Assembly: GCA_963755195.1 (NCBI GenBank)
Contig: CAVWIZ010000002.1
Location: forward strand, 1,302,001 to 1,366,000
Source of the DNA: CAVQJU01 sp963755195
GTDB taxonomy: Bacteria > Acidobacteriota > Vicinamibacteria > Vicinamibacterales > CAVVIG01
Length of the DNA stretch: 64,000 nt
Direction of reading: 5' to 3'
Shown one piece after another: positions 38,730-46,649 of this stretch (its first letter is position 1; each line of letters opens with the position of its first letter). The notes beneath the pieces were generated by a model. It made no database searches. It was not told the DNA's origin and was given only the letters and a program-made list of their open reading frames with translations. The translations under genes were made by a program, and so were the position numbers.

Positions 38730-39591
38730 CCGGGAACTTCGCCGTCGGCGTCGGCCCCATCCACTGCTTCAGCTTCTTGCGGTAGTCGGGATAGCTCGTC
38801 TCGGCGCCGCCGCGCGTGGCTTCGAACGGCAGCCCATACCGGTCGGCGAATTCCTTGAGGTCGTTGTTCGTGCCGAACAGGTGATGCGGGATCACGCCCT
38901 TCGGCCGCTCGACCTCCTGCACCATCTCGCACGGATACGGCGGGACGTGCTGGTGCAGGTCGAGCTGATAGTCGGTGCTGCGAATGAACGGCTCCGACAG
39001 GTACACCGGATCGTTGACGATCGTGACGACCGTGAGAAAGTCGCCGTGGCGGAGCCAGTGCTCGGTGACCGTCGCCTTGTCGCTGCGGGGCATGCCGTTG
39101 CGACGGATGTAGCCTTCCTTCAAGTGCGTGATGGTGACCGTCAGCATGTCGCCTTCCCACTTGCCCGTCGCAAACCCGCCCCAGCTGTGCAACGCATCGT
39201 CGGGCGGACGCTGACGGCCGTCGAGGTAGATCGGGTTGTCGATGGACCGCAGCCACTCGGCGTGAAAGGCCGTGATTTCCCGCGTGAGGGGATTTTCCTC
39301 TTTTCTGATCGTGAGCGGGGACGGCCCGCGCCAGATGTAGTCGGCCGAGTGCGGCCGGCACTGCCATTCGGGCAGCGTCATCATCGACGCGTCCCAACTG
39401 TCGGCCCGAAGTCGTGCGGCGTCGGTGATGGGCAGTCCCAGGTAGTCGCCAAGTTCCGGGCCGGGCACACGCTCGGGCTGATCTTCGTGAAACCGGGGCG
39501 CCCACTCTCCCGAAAAGTCCACCTGGGCCGAGGCCGGCGCAGACACAGACACCGCGAGCAGGACGACGAAGCAAGCCCCGTAAGTCTTCAT
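38716..39591 (-). CDS. secreted GEPDLQGVW-type family protein
   Basis: 291 residues, intact frame. Signal peptide MKTYGACFVVLLAVSVSAPASAQ; VDFSGEWAPRFHEDQPERVPGPELGDYLGLPITDAARL, close to the paralogue at 30677; LDGRQRPPDDALHSWGGFATGKWEGDMLTVTITHLKEGYIRRNGMP; NDPVYLSEPFIRSTDYQ. It stays intact in the middle of the most frameshift-rich part of the window. Function unknown; ester- and aromatic-catabolism genes surround it. Confidence 0.85.
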   Translation of the reverse strand: MKTYGACFVVLLAVSVSAPASAQVDFSGEWAPRFHEDQPERVPGPELGDYLGLPITDAARLRADSWDASMMTLPEWQCRPHSADYIWRGPSPLTIRKEENPLTREITAFHAEWLRSIDNPIYLDGRQRPPDDALHSWGGFATGKWEGDMLTVTITHLKEGYIRRNGMPRSDKATVTEHWLRHGDFLTVVTIVNDPVYLSEPFIRSTDYQLDLHQHVPPYPCEMVQEVERPKGVIPHHLFGTNNDLKEFADRYGLPFEATRGGAETSYPDYRKKLKQWMGPTPTAKFPGAVQ

Positions 39592-39727
39592 AGTGCGCCC
39601 CTTATGGGCGGCGAGTATAGCATCGCGCATTCCCTCTGATATCGCACTTCGTTCCGGGTGACCGAAAGCTTCTTGGCCGCGGCGGGCCCCCGGTGTATCG
39701 TGCTTGACGTAACGGCCAGGAGGAACC

Positions 39728-41466
39728 ATGAAGTCGCACAACGACCTCAACGTGATGGATCGCCGATCGTTCATCGGATGCGGCACCATGGCCGCGGCGG
39801 GCGTCGCCCTTGGCGGACGCCTGACCCGCGTGCTCGGCCAGGACGTGCGCGGCGCCGCGCCAAGCGGCGTGGTGCAAACCACCGCGGGCCGCGTCCGGGG
39901 AATCCTCACCGACCGCGTGAGCGCTTTCTACGGCGTGCCGTATGGCGCGTCAACCGAAGGCGCCGGCCGATTCATGCCGCCGGGCAAGCCGCAGCCCTGG
40001 ACGGGCGTCCGCGATGCGCCTGCAGTACGGGCCACGCTCTCCGCAGGGTCCCTCGGGGCTCATTCCGGAAGACGCCGCCGAGGATCGACGAGAGGCCGCG
40101 GGCGAAGACTGTCTGCGCCTGAACGTGTGGACGCCCGGAGCGGGCGCCGGGCGCCGGCCCGTCATGCTCTGGCTGCACGGCGGCGGATTCGCGCAGGGCT
40201 CGGGCAGCTTCGTCATCTACGACGGCGCCAACCTCGCGCGCCGGCGCGACGTGGTCGTCGTCACGCTCAATCACCGGCTCAACGTGTTCGGCTTCCTGTA
40301 TCTCGCCGAGCTCGGCGGCGACAAGTGGGCGAACGCGGGCAACGTCGGCATGCAGGACGTCGTGCTGGCATTGCAATGGGTGCGCGACAACATCGCCGCG
40401 TTCGGCGGCGACCCGGGCAACGTGACCATCTTCGGGCAATCGGGCGGCGCCGGAAAGGTCGTGCGCCCTGCTCGGGATGCCGTCCGCGAAAGGGTCTGTT
40501 TCACAAGGCCGTCGCGCAGAGCGGCTCGTTCGTGAACGGCACGTCGCAAATCTGACGCCACGAGGAGCGCCGAGGCGCTGCTGACGCGACTGAATCTGAA
40601 GCCCACGCAGCTCGACGACCTGCAGAAACTGTCCGACGGAACAGATTCTCGCGGCCATGGCCGGGCCGGCTGCTGGACGTGGCGGCCGGCAACGCCGAGG
40701 GGCGCGGAGGCGGACGCGGCCGTGGTGGCCCGGGTGGCGGCGGGCTCAACTTCGGACCGGTCATCGACGGCAGGACCATTCCTGTCGCGCCGTTCGATCC
40801 GGTCGCCACGGCGATATCGGCCAACATCCCGCTGCTGTGCGGTTCGACGGAAACCGAGGTGACGTTCACCCGAGGGACGCCGCTCGACGAGATGGACGAT
40901 CAGACGCTGCGCGATCGGCATGAAACAACTCCTCCGCGCCGACGATGCCGAGACCGACAAGCTGATCGCGGCGTATAGGAAAGGACGGCCGGGCGTCACC
41001 AACATCGACGTGTACTCTGATTGCCACCTCCGACAACAGCTTCCGCGAGGGCGTGCTGACCGTGGCCGAGCGGAAGGCCGAGCTGAAGCAGGCGCCGGTC
41101 TACATGTACTACCTCACGTGGCGATCGCCGGTGCGCGACGGCAAGCTGAAGGCCTTCCACACCCTCGACATCCCGTTCGTCTTCGAGAACGTGGATCTCG
41201 CGACGGCGATGACGGGCGCCAACCAGTCGCGCTACGCGCTGCAGGATCGGATGAGCGCCGCCTGGACGGCGTTCGCGCGGACGGGCAATCCCAACGTGAA
41301 GGGCCTGCCCGAGTGGCCGGCGTTCGACACCACCCGGCGCGCGACGATGTTTCTGGATGATGAGTGCAAGGTGGTAGGCGACCCGAATGGCGACGAGCGC
41401 GTGGCGCTGAAGACTCTGCGCGAGGCCGGCCGCCGTCCGGCAACGTCCTCAACGGGCGGCGCGTAG
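39728..41466 (+). pseudogene. Tat-exported type-B carboxylesterase, several frameshifts
   Basis: ATG at 39728 with a perfect AGGAGG 4-9 nt upstream. Twin-arginine-like signal MDRRSFIGCGTMAAAGVALGGRL; TTAGRVRGILTDRVSAFYGVPYGAS is the carboxylesterase family start. Then, in other frames, EDCLRLNVWTPGAGAGRRPVMLWLHGGGF (oxyanion hole), FGQSGGAGKV (serine nucleophile, GxSxG), GLFHKAVAQSGS, and MYYLTWRSPVRDGKLKAFHTLDIPFVFEN with the catalytic His, ending at 41466. Shifts near 40020, 40460, 40555, 40635, 40675, 40915 and 41025. The C-terminal 130 residues are in one frame. Broad ester hydrolase, probably periplasmic. Confidence 0.82.
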
Positions 41467-41732
41467 TCACGCAGGACAGGTTCGCCGCTCCCGGCCGGCA
41501 TCGCTCGCCATCCACGTCGCGGCATGCACCTACCCAGCTGATTCGACCGCCACGGATCGCGCAGACCGAAGTCGCCCCGAGGAATCGCTCCGACCGACTT
41601 CCGTGCGATCCTGCCATCGGCGCGCGCCGACGGACGTCGGCGAACGGCACCGTCAACGCGCGCTCACCGATGTGAATGACCGGACCCCATCGCGGATTGA
41701 CTATACTGGCCGCCTCACAGGAGGTGCGGACC

Positions 41733-42701
41733 ATGAAGCACGAGCGGAGACTCGTTTGCGTCGCCCTGCTGTTCGGCGCCGTCGCGGTCGTCTCTCTCGG
41801 CGCGCAGGCGCCGAAGCCGAAACATGTCAATCGCGCGATCGAACTGCTCGAAGCGGGTCAGCCGGTCTACTACACGGGATCGCACTCGGGCACCGAGGGG
41901 ACCTTTGAGGCCGGCAAGGCCGACGCACAGACGTTCGCGGATTACATCAGCTACGACATGGAGCACGCGCCGTACGACGTCAAAGGCCTCGCCGAGTACA
42001 TGAAGGGCCTGGTCGCGGGCGGTCCGACGAAGAGCGGCCACCGGACGCCCGCGGTGATCGTGAACGTGCCGGTGAACGGCATCGACGAGGCGGCCGTCCG
42101 CGCCAACGCGTGGATGTTCAGCCAGGTGCTCGCGACCGGCGTGCACGGCATCATGCTCACGCACGCCGACACGCCCGGCGCGGTTCGGGCGTTCGTCGAG
42201 ATGTCGCGCCTCCCCATCCACCAGCAGGGCGTCGGCAAGGGCGTGCTCGACGAAGGGCGCCGCGGCGCGCACGGAACAGCGACGGCGGCGCACATCTGGG
42301 GCGTCTCGACTCAGGAGTACGAAGACAAGGCCGATCCCTGGCCGCTCAATCCGAACGGCGAGCTGCTGCTCGGGCTCAAGCTCGAGGACAAGTACGCGCT
42401 CGCCAACGCCGACCTGAATCTCAAGGTGCCCGGCATCGGCTTCGCGGAGTGGGGGCCGGGCGACATGGCCCTGTCGCTGGGCGTGCGCGGTCCCGGCAAC
42501 GTCGCCGAAAAAGATCCGAAGATGCTCGCGGCCCGCGCGAAGGTCTTCGCCGCCTGCAAGGCGAACAAGATCTTCTTCCTCAACTCCATGAACGTGAACA
42601 ATGTCATCGACATGATCAAGGAAGGCGTGATGGTCGGCCCGGCCAGCCGACAGGCGGCGGAAATCGGCCGGCAGTTCACCAAGCGGACGATGCCGTGGTA
42701 G
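41733..42701 (+). CDS. exported HpcH/HpaI-type aldolase
   Basis: 322 residues from the ATG at 41733 with CAGGAGG 10 nt upstream. A signal peptide (RRLVCVALLFGAVAVVSLGAQA) precedes a complete HpcH/HpaI barrel. Visible are YISYDMEHAPYDVKGL, PAVIVNVPVNGIDEAAVRANAWMFSQVLATGVHGIMLTHADTPGAVRAFVEMSR, LKVPGIGFAEWGPGDMALSLG and KIFFLNSMNVNNVIDMIKEGVMVG. Members cleave 2-keto-hydroxy acids from aromatic degradation in the cytosol; an export signal is unusual. Upstream carboxylesterase and downstream EthD genes put it in an aromatic/ester catabolic context. Confidence 0.88.
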   Translation: MKHERRLVCVALLFGAVAVVSLGAQAPKPKHVNRAIELLEAGQPVYYTGSHSGTEGTFEAGKADAQTFADYISYDMEHAPYDVKGLAEYMKGLVAGGPTKSGHRTPAVIVNVPVNGIDEAAVRANAWMFSQVLATGVHGIMLTHADTPGAVRAFVEMSRLPIHQQGVGKGVLDEGRRGAHGTATAAHIWGVSTQEYEDKADPWPLNPNGELLLGLKLEDKYALANADLNLKVPGIGFAEWGPGDMALSLGVRGPGNVAEKDPKMLAARAKVFAACKANKIFFLNSMNVNNVIDMIKEGVMVGPASRQAAEIGRQFTKRTMPW

Positions 42702-42704
42702 GCA

Positions 42705-42790
42705 GGGGCTTGGGACTTGGGACTAGGGGCTTGGGACTAGGGGCTGGGGCTTGGGGCTTGGGATTAGGGGCTGGGGCTTGGGATTAGGAG
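42705..42790 (+). repeat. long G-rich heptad array between the aldolase and EthD genes
   Basis: About 86 nt of GGGGCTT/GGGACTA/GGGATTA/GGGGCTG heptads on the + strand, starting just after the aldolase stop and ending 5 nt before the EthD ATG, where GGAG also supplies the ribosome-binding site. Twelve G3-G4 runs; strong G-quadruplex potential in the mRNA. Confidence 0.9.
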
Positions 42791-42795
42791 ACGTG

Positions 42796-43107
42796 ATGAT
42801 CAAAGTCAGCGTGATGTATCCAAATTCGACCGGGGCGAAGTTCGACATGGCCTACTACCTCGGCAAGCACATGCCGATGGTTGGCGAGAAGATCGGTGCC
42901 GCGCTCAAGGGCGTACTTATCGAAGAAGGTCTCGGCGGCGGCCAGCCCGGCACGCCTGCGGCGTACCTGGCCATGTGTCACCTGTCGTTTGATTCCGTCG
43001 AAGCGTATCAGGCCGCGTTCACCGCTCACGGGCCCGCGATCATGGCCGACGTGCCCAACTACACGAACACGCAGCCCGTTGTTCAAGTCAGCCAGGTGAA
43101 GCGCTGA
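42796..43107 (+). CDS. EthD-family reductase/small dimeric barrel protein
   Basis: 103 residues. IKVSVMYPNSTGAKFDMAYYLGKHMPMVGEKIG followed by YLAMCHLSFDSVEAYQAAFTAHGPAIMADVPNYTNTQPVVQVS is the EthD pattern, a ferredoxin-like alpha/beta barrel often found next to ring-cleavage or ether-degradation genes. Its stop (TGA, 43105-43107) abuts the stop of the convergent dehydrogenase gene with no gap, together forming TGATCA. Confidence 0.92.
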   Translation: MIKVSVMYPNSTGAKFDMAYYLGKHMPMVGEKIGAALKGVLIEEGLGGGQPGTPAAYLAMCHLSFDSVEAYQAAFTAHGPAIMADVPNYTNTQPVVQVSQVKR

Positions 43108-44319
43108 TCAGATGAGCGGCGTGATGTTGGGTTCGACGCCGAGCAGCGCCTTCCCGTAAATCTCGAGGTTGACCTGCCACTCGGTAATCGCGTGGCGGCT
43201 GGCGACGTGCACGTCGCGCCACAACCGCTGCAGGCGGTTGGCGTCGGCCATACTCGACGTCCCGTGCGCCGACACGAGAATCTCGACCGCCTCGCGGCAA
43301 TGCTTCGCGACAAGCGCCGTGTCCGCGCGGACGCGCGCCCGCTCCGCCAGGTCCGGATGGCGGCCGGCGGCGGCACAGGCATCGAGATGGTCGGCCGCGC
43401 GCAACGCGTGCAGGTTCGCCGTTTCGATCTTCATCGCCGCCTCGGCCAGGAGAATCTGAAAACCGGTGGACTCGATCTGCTTGCCGAAGTTCGTATGTGT
43501 GACGCCGCGCGTCGGCGCCTTCGCGATCACGTGATCGAGCGCCGCTTTCGCAAGGCCGAGCTGGGGGCCGGCCAAGATAAGAATTGTGACGGGCACCAGG
43601 GCTACCCGGTACACAACCTCGTCCGCGTGCTCGGTTCGATAGGTTCCCTGGAACGCAGCCGGGTACGGCAGAAACCGGTGCTCCGGCACGAACACGTCCT
43701 TGGCGACAATCGTGTTGCTGCCGGTGCCCTTCATCCCGGCCATGAACCACGTGTCCTCGATGGTCAGCTCGTTCATCGGCATGAGCGACAGCCCGAAGTT
43801 CGTCGTCTCGCCGCGATCGTTGTTCATGTGGATGCCGCAGGCCGCCCACTGGGCGTGCAGGCATCCCGATGCCCACGGCCATCGCCCGGAGACGCGCCAC
43901 CCGCCGTCGACGGGTTTCGCGTCACCATTCGGCGCCAGCGAACCCGCGATCCACGCCTCGGGGTCCTGTGCCCACACATCCTGCTGCGCCCGATCGGGGA
44001 ACAGGCTCGCCAGCCACGCGCACACGTTGATCAAGCTCGCCACCCACGATGTCGAACCGCAGCCGCGGCCGATTTCGGCGATGACCTCCACGTAGGTGCG
44101 AACGCTGGTTTCGTGGCCGCCAAAGCGCTTCGGCACCATGAGCCGGCACAAGCCGGTCTCCTTCAACGCGCGGACGTTCTCGTCCGGAAGGCGCCTGAGC
44201 GAATCCGTGCGCTCGGCGTTTTGCTCGAGAGTGGGCCGAAGGTTCGTCGCCCTGGCGAGCAGCTGCGCAACGGCTGGCGCCCCAGTCGGTGTCGTTTGTG
44301 TCGTCGCAACATCGGTCAT
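43108..44319 (-). CDS. acyl-CoA-dehydrogenase-fold flavin monooxygenase (HsaA/DszC-like)
   Basis: 403 residues from the ATG at 44319. The three-domain ACAD fold is recognisable: helical N-terminus (RLPDENVRALKETGLCRLMVPKRFGGHETSVRTYVEVIAEIGRGCGSTSWVASLINVCAWLASLFP), GGWRVSGRWPWASGC, GTGSNTIVAKDVFVPEHR, and a C-terminal four-helix bundle with SAHGTSSMADANRLQRLWRDVHVASRH. This is group D flavin monooxygenase style rather than a fatty-acid dehydrogenase. It would use reduced flavin to hydroxylate an aromatic substrate. A partner flavin reductase is not seen in the window. Confidence 0.88.
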   Translation of the reverse strand: MTDVATTQTTPTGAPAVAQLLARATNLRPTLEQNAERTDSLRRLPDENVRALKETGLCRLMVPKRFGGHETSVRTYVEVIAEIGRGCGSTSWVASLINVCAWLASLFPDRAQQDVWAQDPEAWIAGSLAPNGDAKPVDGGWRVSGRWPWASGCLHAQWAACGIHMNNDRGETTNFGLSLMPMNELTIEDTWFMAGMKGTGSNTIVAKDVFVPEHRFLPYPAAFQGTYRTEHADEVVYRVALVPVTILILAGPQLGLAKAALDHVIAKAPTRGVTHTNFGKQIESTGFQILLAEAAMKIETANLHALRAADHLDACAAAGRHPDLAERARVRADTALVAKHCREAVEILVSAHGTSSMADANRLQRLWRDVHVASRHAITEWQVNLEIYGKALLGVEPNITPLI

Positions 44320-44421
44320 GGAGGTGAATTGTGTCACGGCCTGCGCGACGCAACGCACGTGGCTACCTTCCTCCGGCTTTCGTGGGGTCAGGAGCGATAC
44401 TAGGGCCGAACGGAGGATTTC

Positions 44422-44925
44422 TTGGGCCGGACCAGTGACGTGCGGCAGGTGTTGGCCATCCTCGATCAGGCCTACGACCATCGGTCGTGGCACGGGACCA
44501 ACCTGCGCGGATCGGTGCGCGGCCTGGCACCGCGCCAGGCCGCGTGGCGGCCGGCGCCCGGCCGGCACAACATCTGGGAAATCGTGGTTCACGCCGCGTA
44601 CTGGAAGTACGTGGCCTGGCGACGCCTGACCGGTGCAGCGCGCGGGTCGTTTCCGCTCAGCGGCTCAAACTGGTTCCGGCGTCCGCAGGAGCCCAGAGAG
44701 GCCCGGGAGACAACGCCACGCGCGTGGCGATCGGATCTCGCCTTGCTCGACCAGATGCACCGATCACTACGCGCGGCCGTCGCGACACTGCCCACGAAAG
44801 AACTGCTCAGGACGCCAACGGGCGGCACCGTGAGCAACTTCGCCCTGCTCTCGGGCGTGGCAGCACACGACCTGTATCACGCGGGGCAGATTCAGCTGCT
44901 GAAGAAGCTGTCAGCGAGGGACTGA
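44422..44925 (+). CDS. DinB-family protein
   Basis: 167 residues from the TTG at 44422 with GGAGG 7-11 nt upstream. A four-helix bundle with His in NIWEIVVHAAYWKY and in AAHDLYHAGQIQLLKK gives the usual three-His metal triad of DinB/YfiT-like proteins. DinB proteins are putative metal-dependent enzymes, in some cases thiol or bacillithiol transferases; the substrate here is unknown. The Shine-Dalgarno sequence decides for the TTG start. Confidence 0.85.
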   Translation: MGRTSDVRQVLAILDQAYDHRSWHGTNLRGSVRGLAPRQAAWRPAPGRHNIWEIVVHAAYWKYVAWRRLTGAARGSFPLSGSNWFRRPQEPREARETTPRAWRSDLALLDQMHRSLRAAVATLPTKELLRTPTGGTVSNFALLSGVAAHDLYHAGQIQLLKKLSARD

Positions 44926-44949
44926 CGTCTCTCGTCCGACCGTGCGGGG

Positions 44950-45210
44950 TCAGGCGCTCGTGTTGATGTGCGCGAACAGGCCAGTGACGAAGATCGCCAC
45001 GCCGAGGAGCCCGATGACGAGGCCGATCGGCAACATCACCATGGTGACGCCGAGCGCAAGTCCGACCACCATCATCACGAAGCCTACGACGACGGCTGCG
45101 ATGTGCCAGAGCGCGCCTTCGGTGGCTTTGACCCAGGGTCTGTGCCACCACACGTCTGTAAATGGTACGGCTTTCGGCGACGCAACCGCGGCGTGCTTGA
45201 TGATGTCCAT
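44950..45210 (-). CDS. small two-helix membrane protein
   Basis: 86 residues. A soluble start (PFTDVWWHRPWVKATEGALWH) is followed by two hydrophobic segments, IAAVVVGFVMMVVGLALGVTMV and LPIGLVIGLLGVAIFVTGLF. GGGGAG sits 9 nt upstream of the ATG at 45210. No family name recognised; the pattern of a charged/aromatic leader and two membrane spans recurs in uncharacterised proteins. Gene order with DinB is convergent. Confidence 0.75.
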   Translation of the reverse strand: MDIIKHAAVASPKAVPFTDVWWHRPWVKATEGALWHIAAVVVGFVMMVVGLALGVTMVMLPIGLVIGLLGVAIFVTGLFAHINTSA

Positions 45211-45316
45211 CTTCGGTGTCTCCCCTGTGGCCCGTGCTGCTGAGGTCCTTCAACAGCATGCGGCCATCAGGCAACCGTTGTCTGTACAGTTGTGCACACC
45301 CCGCGGGCCTTGATGC

Positions 45317-46102
45317 CTACTTGTCGCACTTGCCGCCCGGGCAGCGGTTGTTCTCCTGGCAGATCATCTCGTAGAGACCCGTCTTCTCCCATTCCGGATG
45401 CAACGTGAACTGCCAGTTCTCGGTCCAGGGCGCGGTAAAGATCTTCGGATCGTCCACGGTGAAGTCGTACGCGATCGTGTTCGCATCGGTTCGCCGCAGC
45501 CGCTCGATGGTGTGAAACGCGTCGCTGTGCATCCGGTACTCTTTCGGGTTCCCGTAGTAGTTGTCGTCGAGCGACCACCGCTTGAAATTGGTGGTGTCGA
45601 TGACGAGCGTGTCGCCTTCCCACTTGCCCACCGAGTCGCCGTAGTACGTGGGCTCGATGTCGGTTTGGTGCGGCCGGCCATCAAGCGGAATGACACGGGT
45701 GACGCGCATGAACTCGGTGATCATCACGAGATACTTCGCGTTCTGGATCATCTGCACCGGATACGGTCCGAGAAAGGCCGACGGGAAACCTGACGGCATG
45801 CAGTACGCACGCGGTTCGTCGTGCCGCGGATCGCCAGTTCGCGGTTCAAAAAACGCTTCGCCGCCAGGCTTGAACGGTGGGAACTTGCTCTTGTCAAACA
45901 CCGTCGCCGGTCCCCGGAGGGGGCCGCTCGCCGGCTTCGGGTTGTCCCACATCCCCGAGAAGTCCGGCTTGCCGTCGGCGGTCCGTGGAGCCGGACCCGC
46001 GACCGCGGCCGGTCCCCGTTGCGCCGCGCGCGGCACGCTGGCGAGGGCCGCGGAGAGCACAACCGCCACGAGGGCTACCGAGGCGACAAATCTCGTGTTC
46101 AT
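45317..46102 (-). CDS. secreted GEPDLQGVW-type family protein
   Basis: 261 residues. Signal peptide ends near LASVPRAAQ. ADGKPDFSGMWDNPKP is the family start motif. Then LDGRPHQTDIEPTYYGDSVGKWEGDTLVIDTTNFKRWSLDD, the core seen in the 5555 paralogue, and a C-terminus with six Cys-containing residues around ICQENNRCPGGKC. It follows DUF6152 on the same strand across a purine-heptad repeat that reaches almost to its start codon. Function unknown. Confidence 0.85.
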   Translation of the reverse strand: MNTRFVASVALVAVVLSAALASVPRAAQRGPAAVAGPAPRTADGKPDFSGMWDNPKPASGPLRGPATVFDKSKFPPFKPGGEAFFEPRTGDPRHDEPRAYCMPSGFPSAFLGPYPVQMIQNAKYLVMITEFMRVTRVIPLDGRPHQTDIEPTYYGDSVGKWEGDTLVIDTTNFKRWSLDDNYYGNPKEYRMHSDAFHTIERLRRTDANTIAYDFTVDDPKIFTAPWTENWQFTLHPEWEKTGLYEMICQENNRCPGGKCDK

Positions 46103-46109
46103 GATCGAG

Positions 46110-46178
46110 TTCCTCGTCTTGCGTTTCCGTCTTCCGTTTCGCGTTTTCCGCTTTGCGTTTTGCGTTTTCCGTTCCGCG
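46110..46178 (-). repeat. purine-heptad repeat upstream of the 46102 start
   Basis: Minus-strand units ACGCAAA/ACGGAAA/ACGCGAA, about ten copies of 7 nt with drift. It fills the whole gap from the DUF6152 stop to 8 nt before the ATG and contains several GGAA/GAGGAA sequences that could act as alternative Shine-Dalgarno sites. Confidence 0.85.
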
Positions 46179-46180
46179 CG

Positions 46181-46573
46181 TCAGCGGGGCTGAAACCCTT
46201 CCATCGCGGTAAACACGCGACGGCCGTCTTCAAACGTCACGTTGTTGCCCGAGCCGTTCGTCGAGCCGTCCTTGGCGCGGAAGCCCTCGACTTTGACCAC
46301 ATCGCCCACTTTCATCGACGTTCGACTGATGCCGCGTCGCTGCAGCACCCCCGGCGCGCCGCCGGAGAATCCCCAGTTGGTCACGGTCCCGTCCGTGTTT
46401 TTCACGTCGACGTAGAACCAGATATGCGGGTTGCTCCACTCGACCTTCGTCACCGTGCCCGTCACCTTGACCGGCTTCTCCATGTCGTATTCCGCAATCG
46501 CCGAATGATGCGCCAGCGCAGGACCGACGCCCAACGCCAGCACGCCCAGCCACGCGATGATTCGAGCTCTCAT
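46181..46573 (-). CDS. DUF6152 exported protein
   Basis: 130 residues from the ATG at 46573. Signal peptide RARIIAWLGVLALGVGPALA; HHSAIAEYDMEKPVKVTGTVTKVEWSNPHIWFYVDVKN is the diagnostic DUF6152 block (HHS...Y...NPH). An OB-fold-like small beta protein in the periplasm is likely. The function is not known; such genes often lie near PQQ or hydrolase genes in Acidobacteriota. Confidence 0.9.
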   Translation of the reverse strand: MRARIIAWLGVLALGVGPALAHHSAIAEYDMEKPVKVTGTVTKVEWSNPHIWFYVDVKNTDGTVTNWGFSGGAPGVLQRRGISRTSMKVGDVVKVEGFRAKDGSTNGSGNNVTFEDGRRVFTAMEGFQPR

Positions 46574-46599
46574 GATCCCCAACCTCCAGCCTTCGCGAG

Positions 46600-46649
46600 C
46601 CCCCACCCCTAGTCCCTAGCCCCGGGCCCTCTAGCCCCTAGCCCCTAAG
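46600..46649 (-). repeat. G-rich heptad repeat upstream of the DUF6152 gene
   Basis: Minus-strand units CTAGGGG/CTAGGGA/CTAGAGG, about six, beginning at the stop of the binding-protein gene and ending about 27 nt before the DUF6152 ATG. Confidence 0.85.

Noticed and set aside
34400..41100. Genuine pseudogenisation or phage-mediated scrambling of the catabolic region
   Set aside because: No large deletions, nonsense-only lesions or mobile elements; shifts are single bases with conserved protein between them, which points to sequencing error. Not excluded without reads.
42705..42790. CRISPR or other repeat-spacer array
   Set aside because: Units are 7 nt and contiguous with no spacers, and no cas genes are nearby. 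The same applies to the other micro-repeats.
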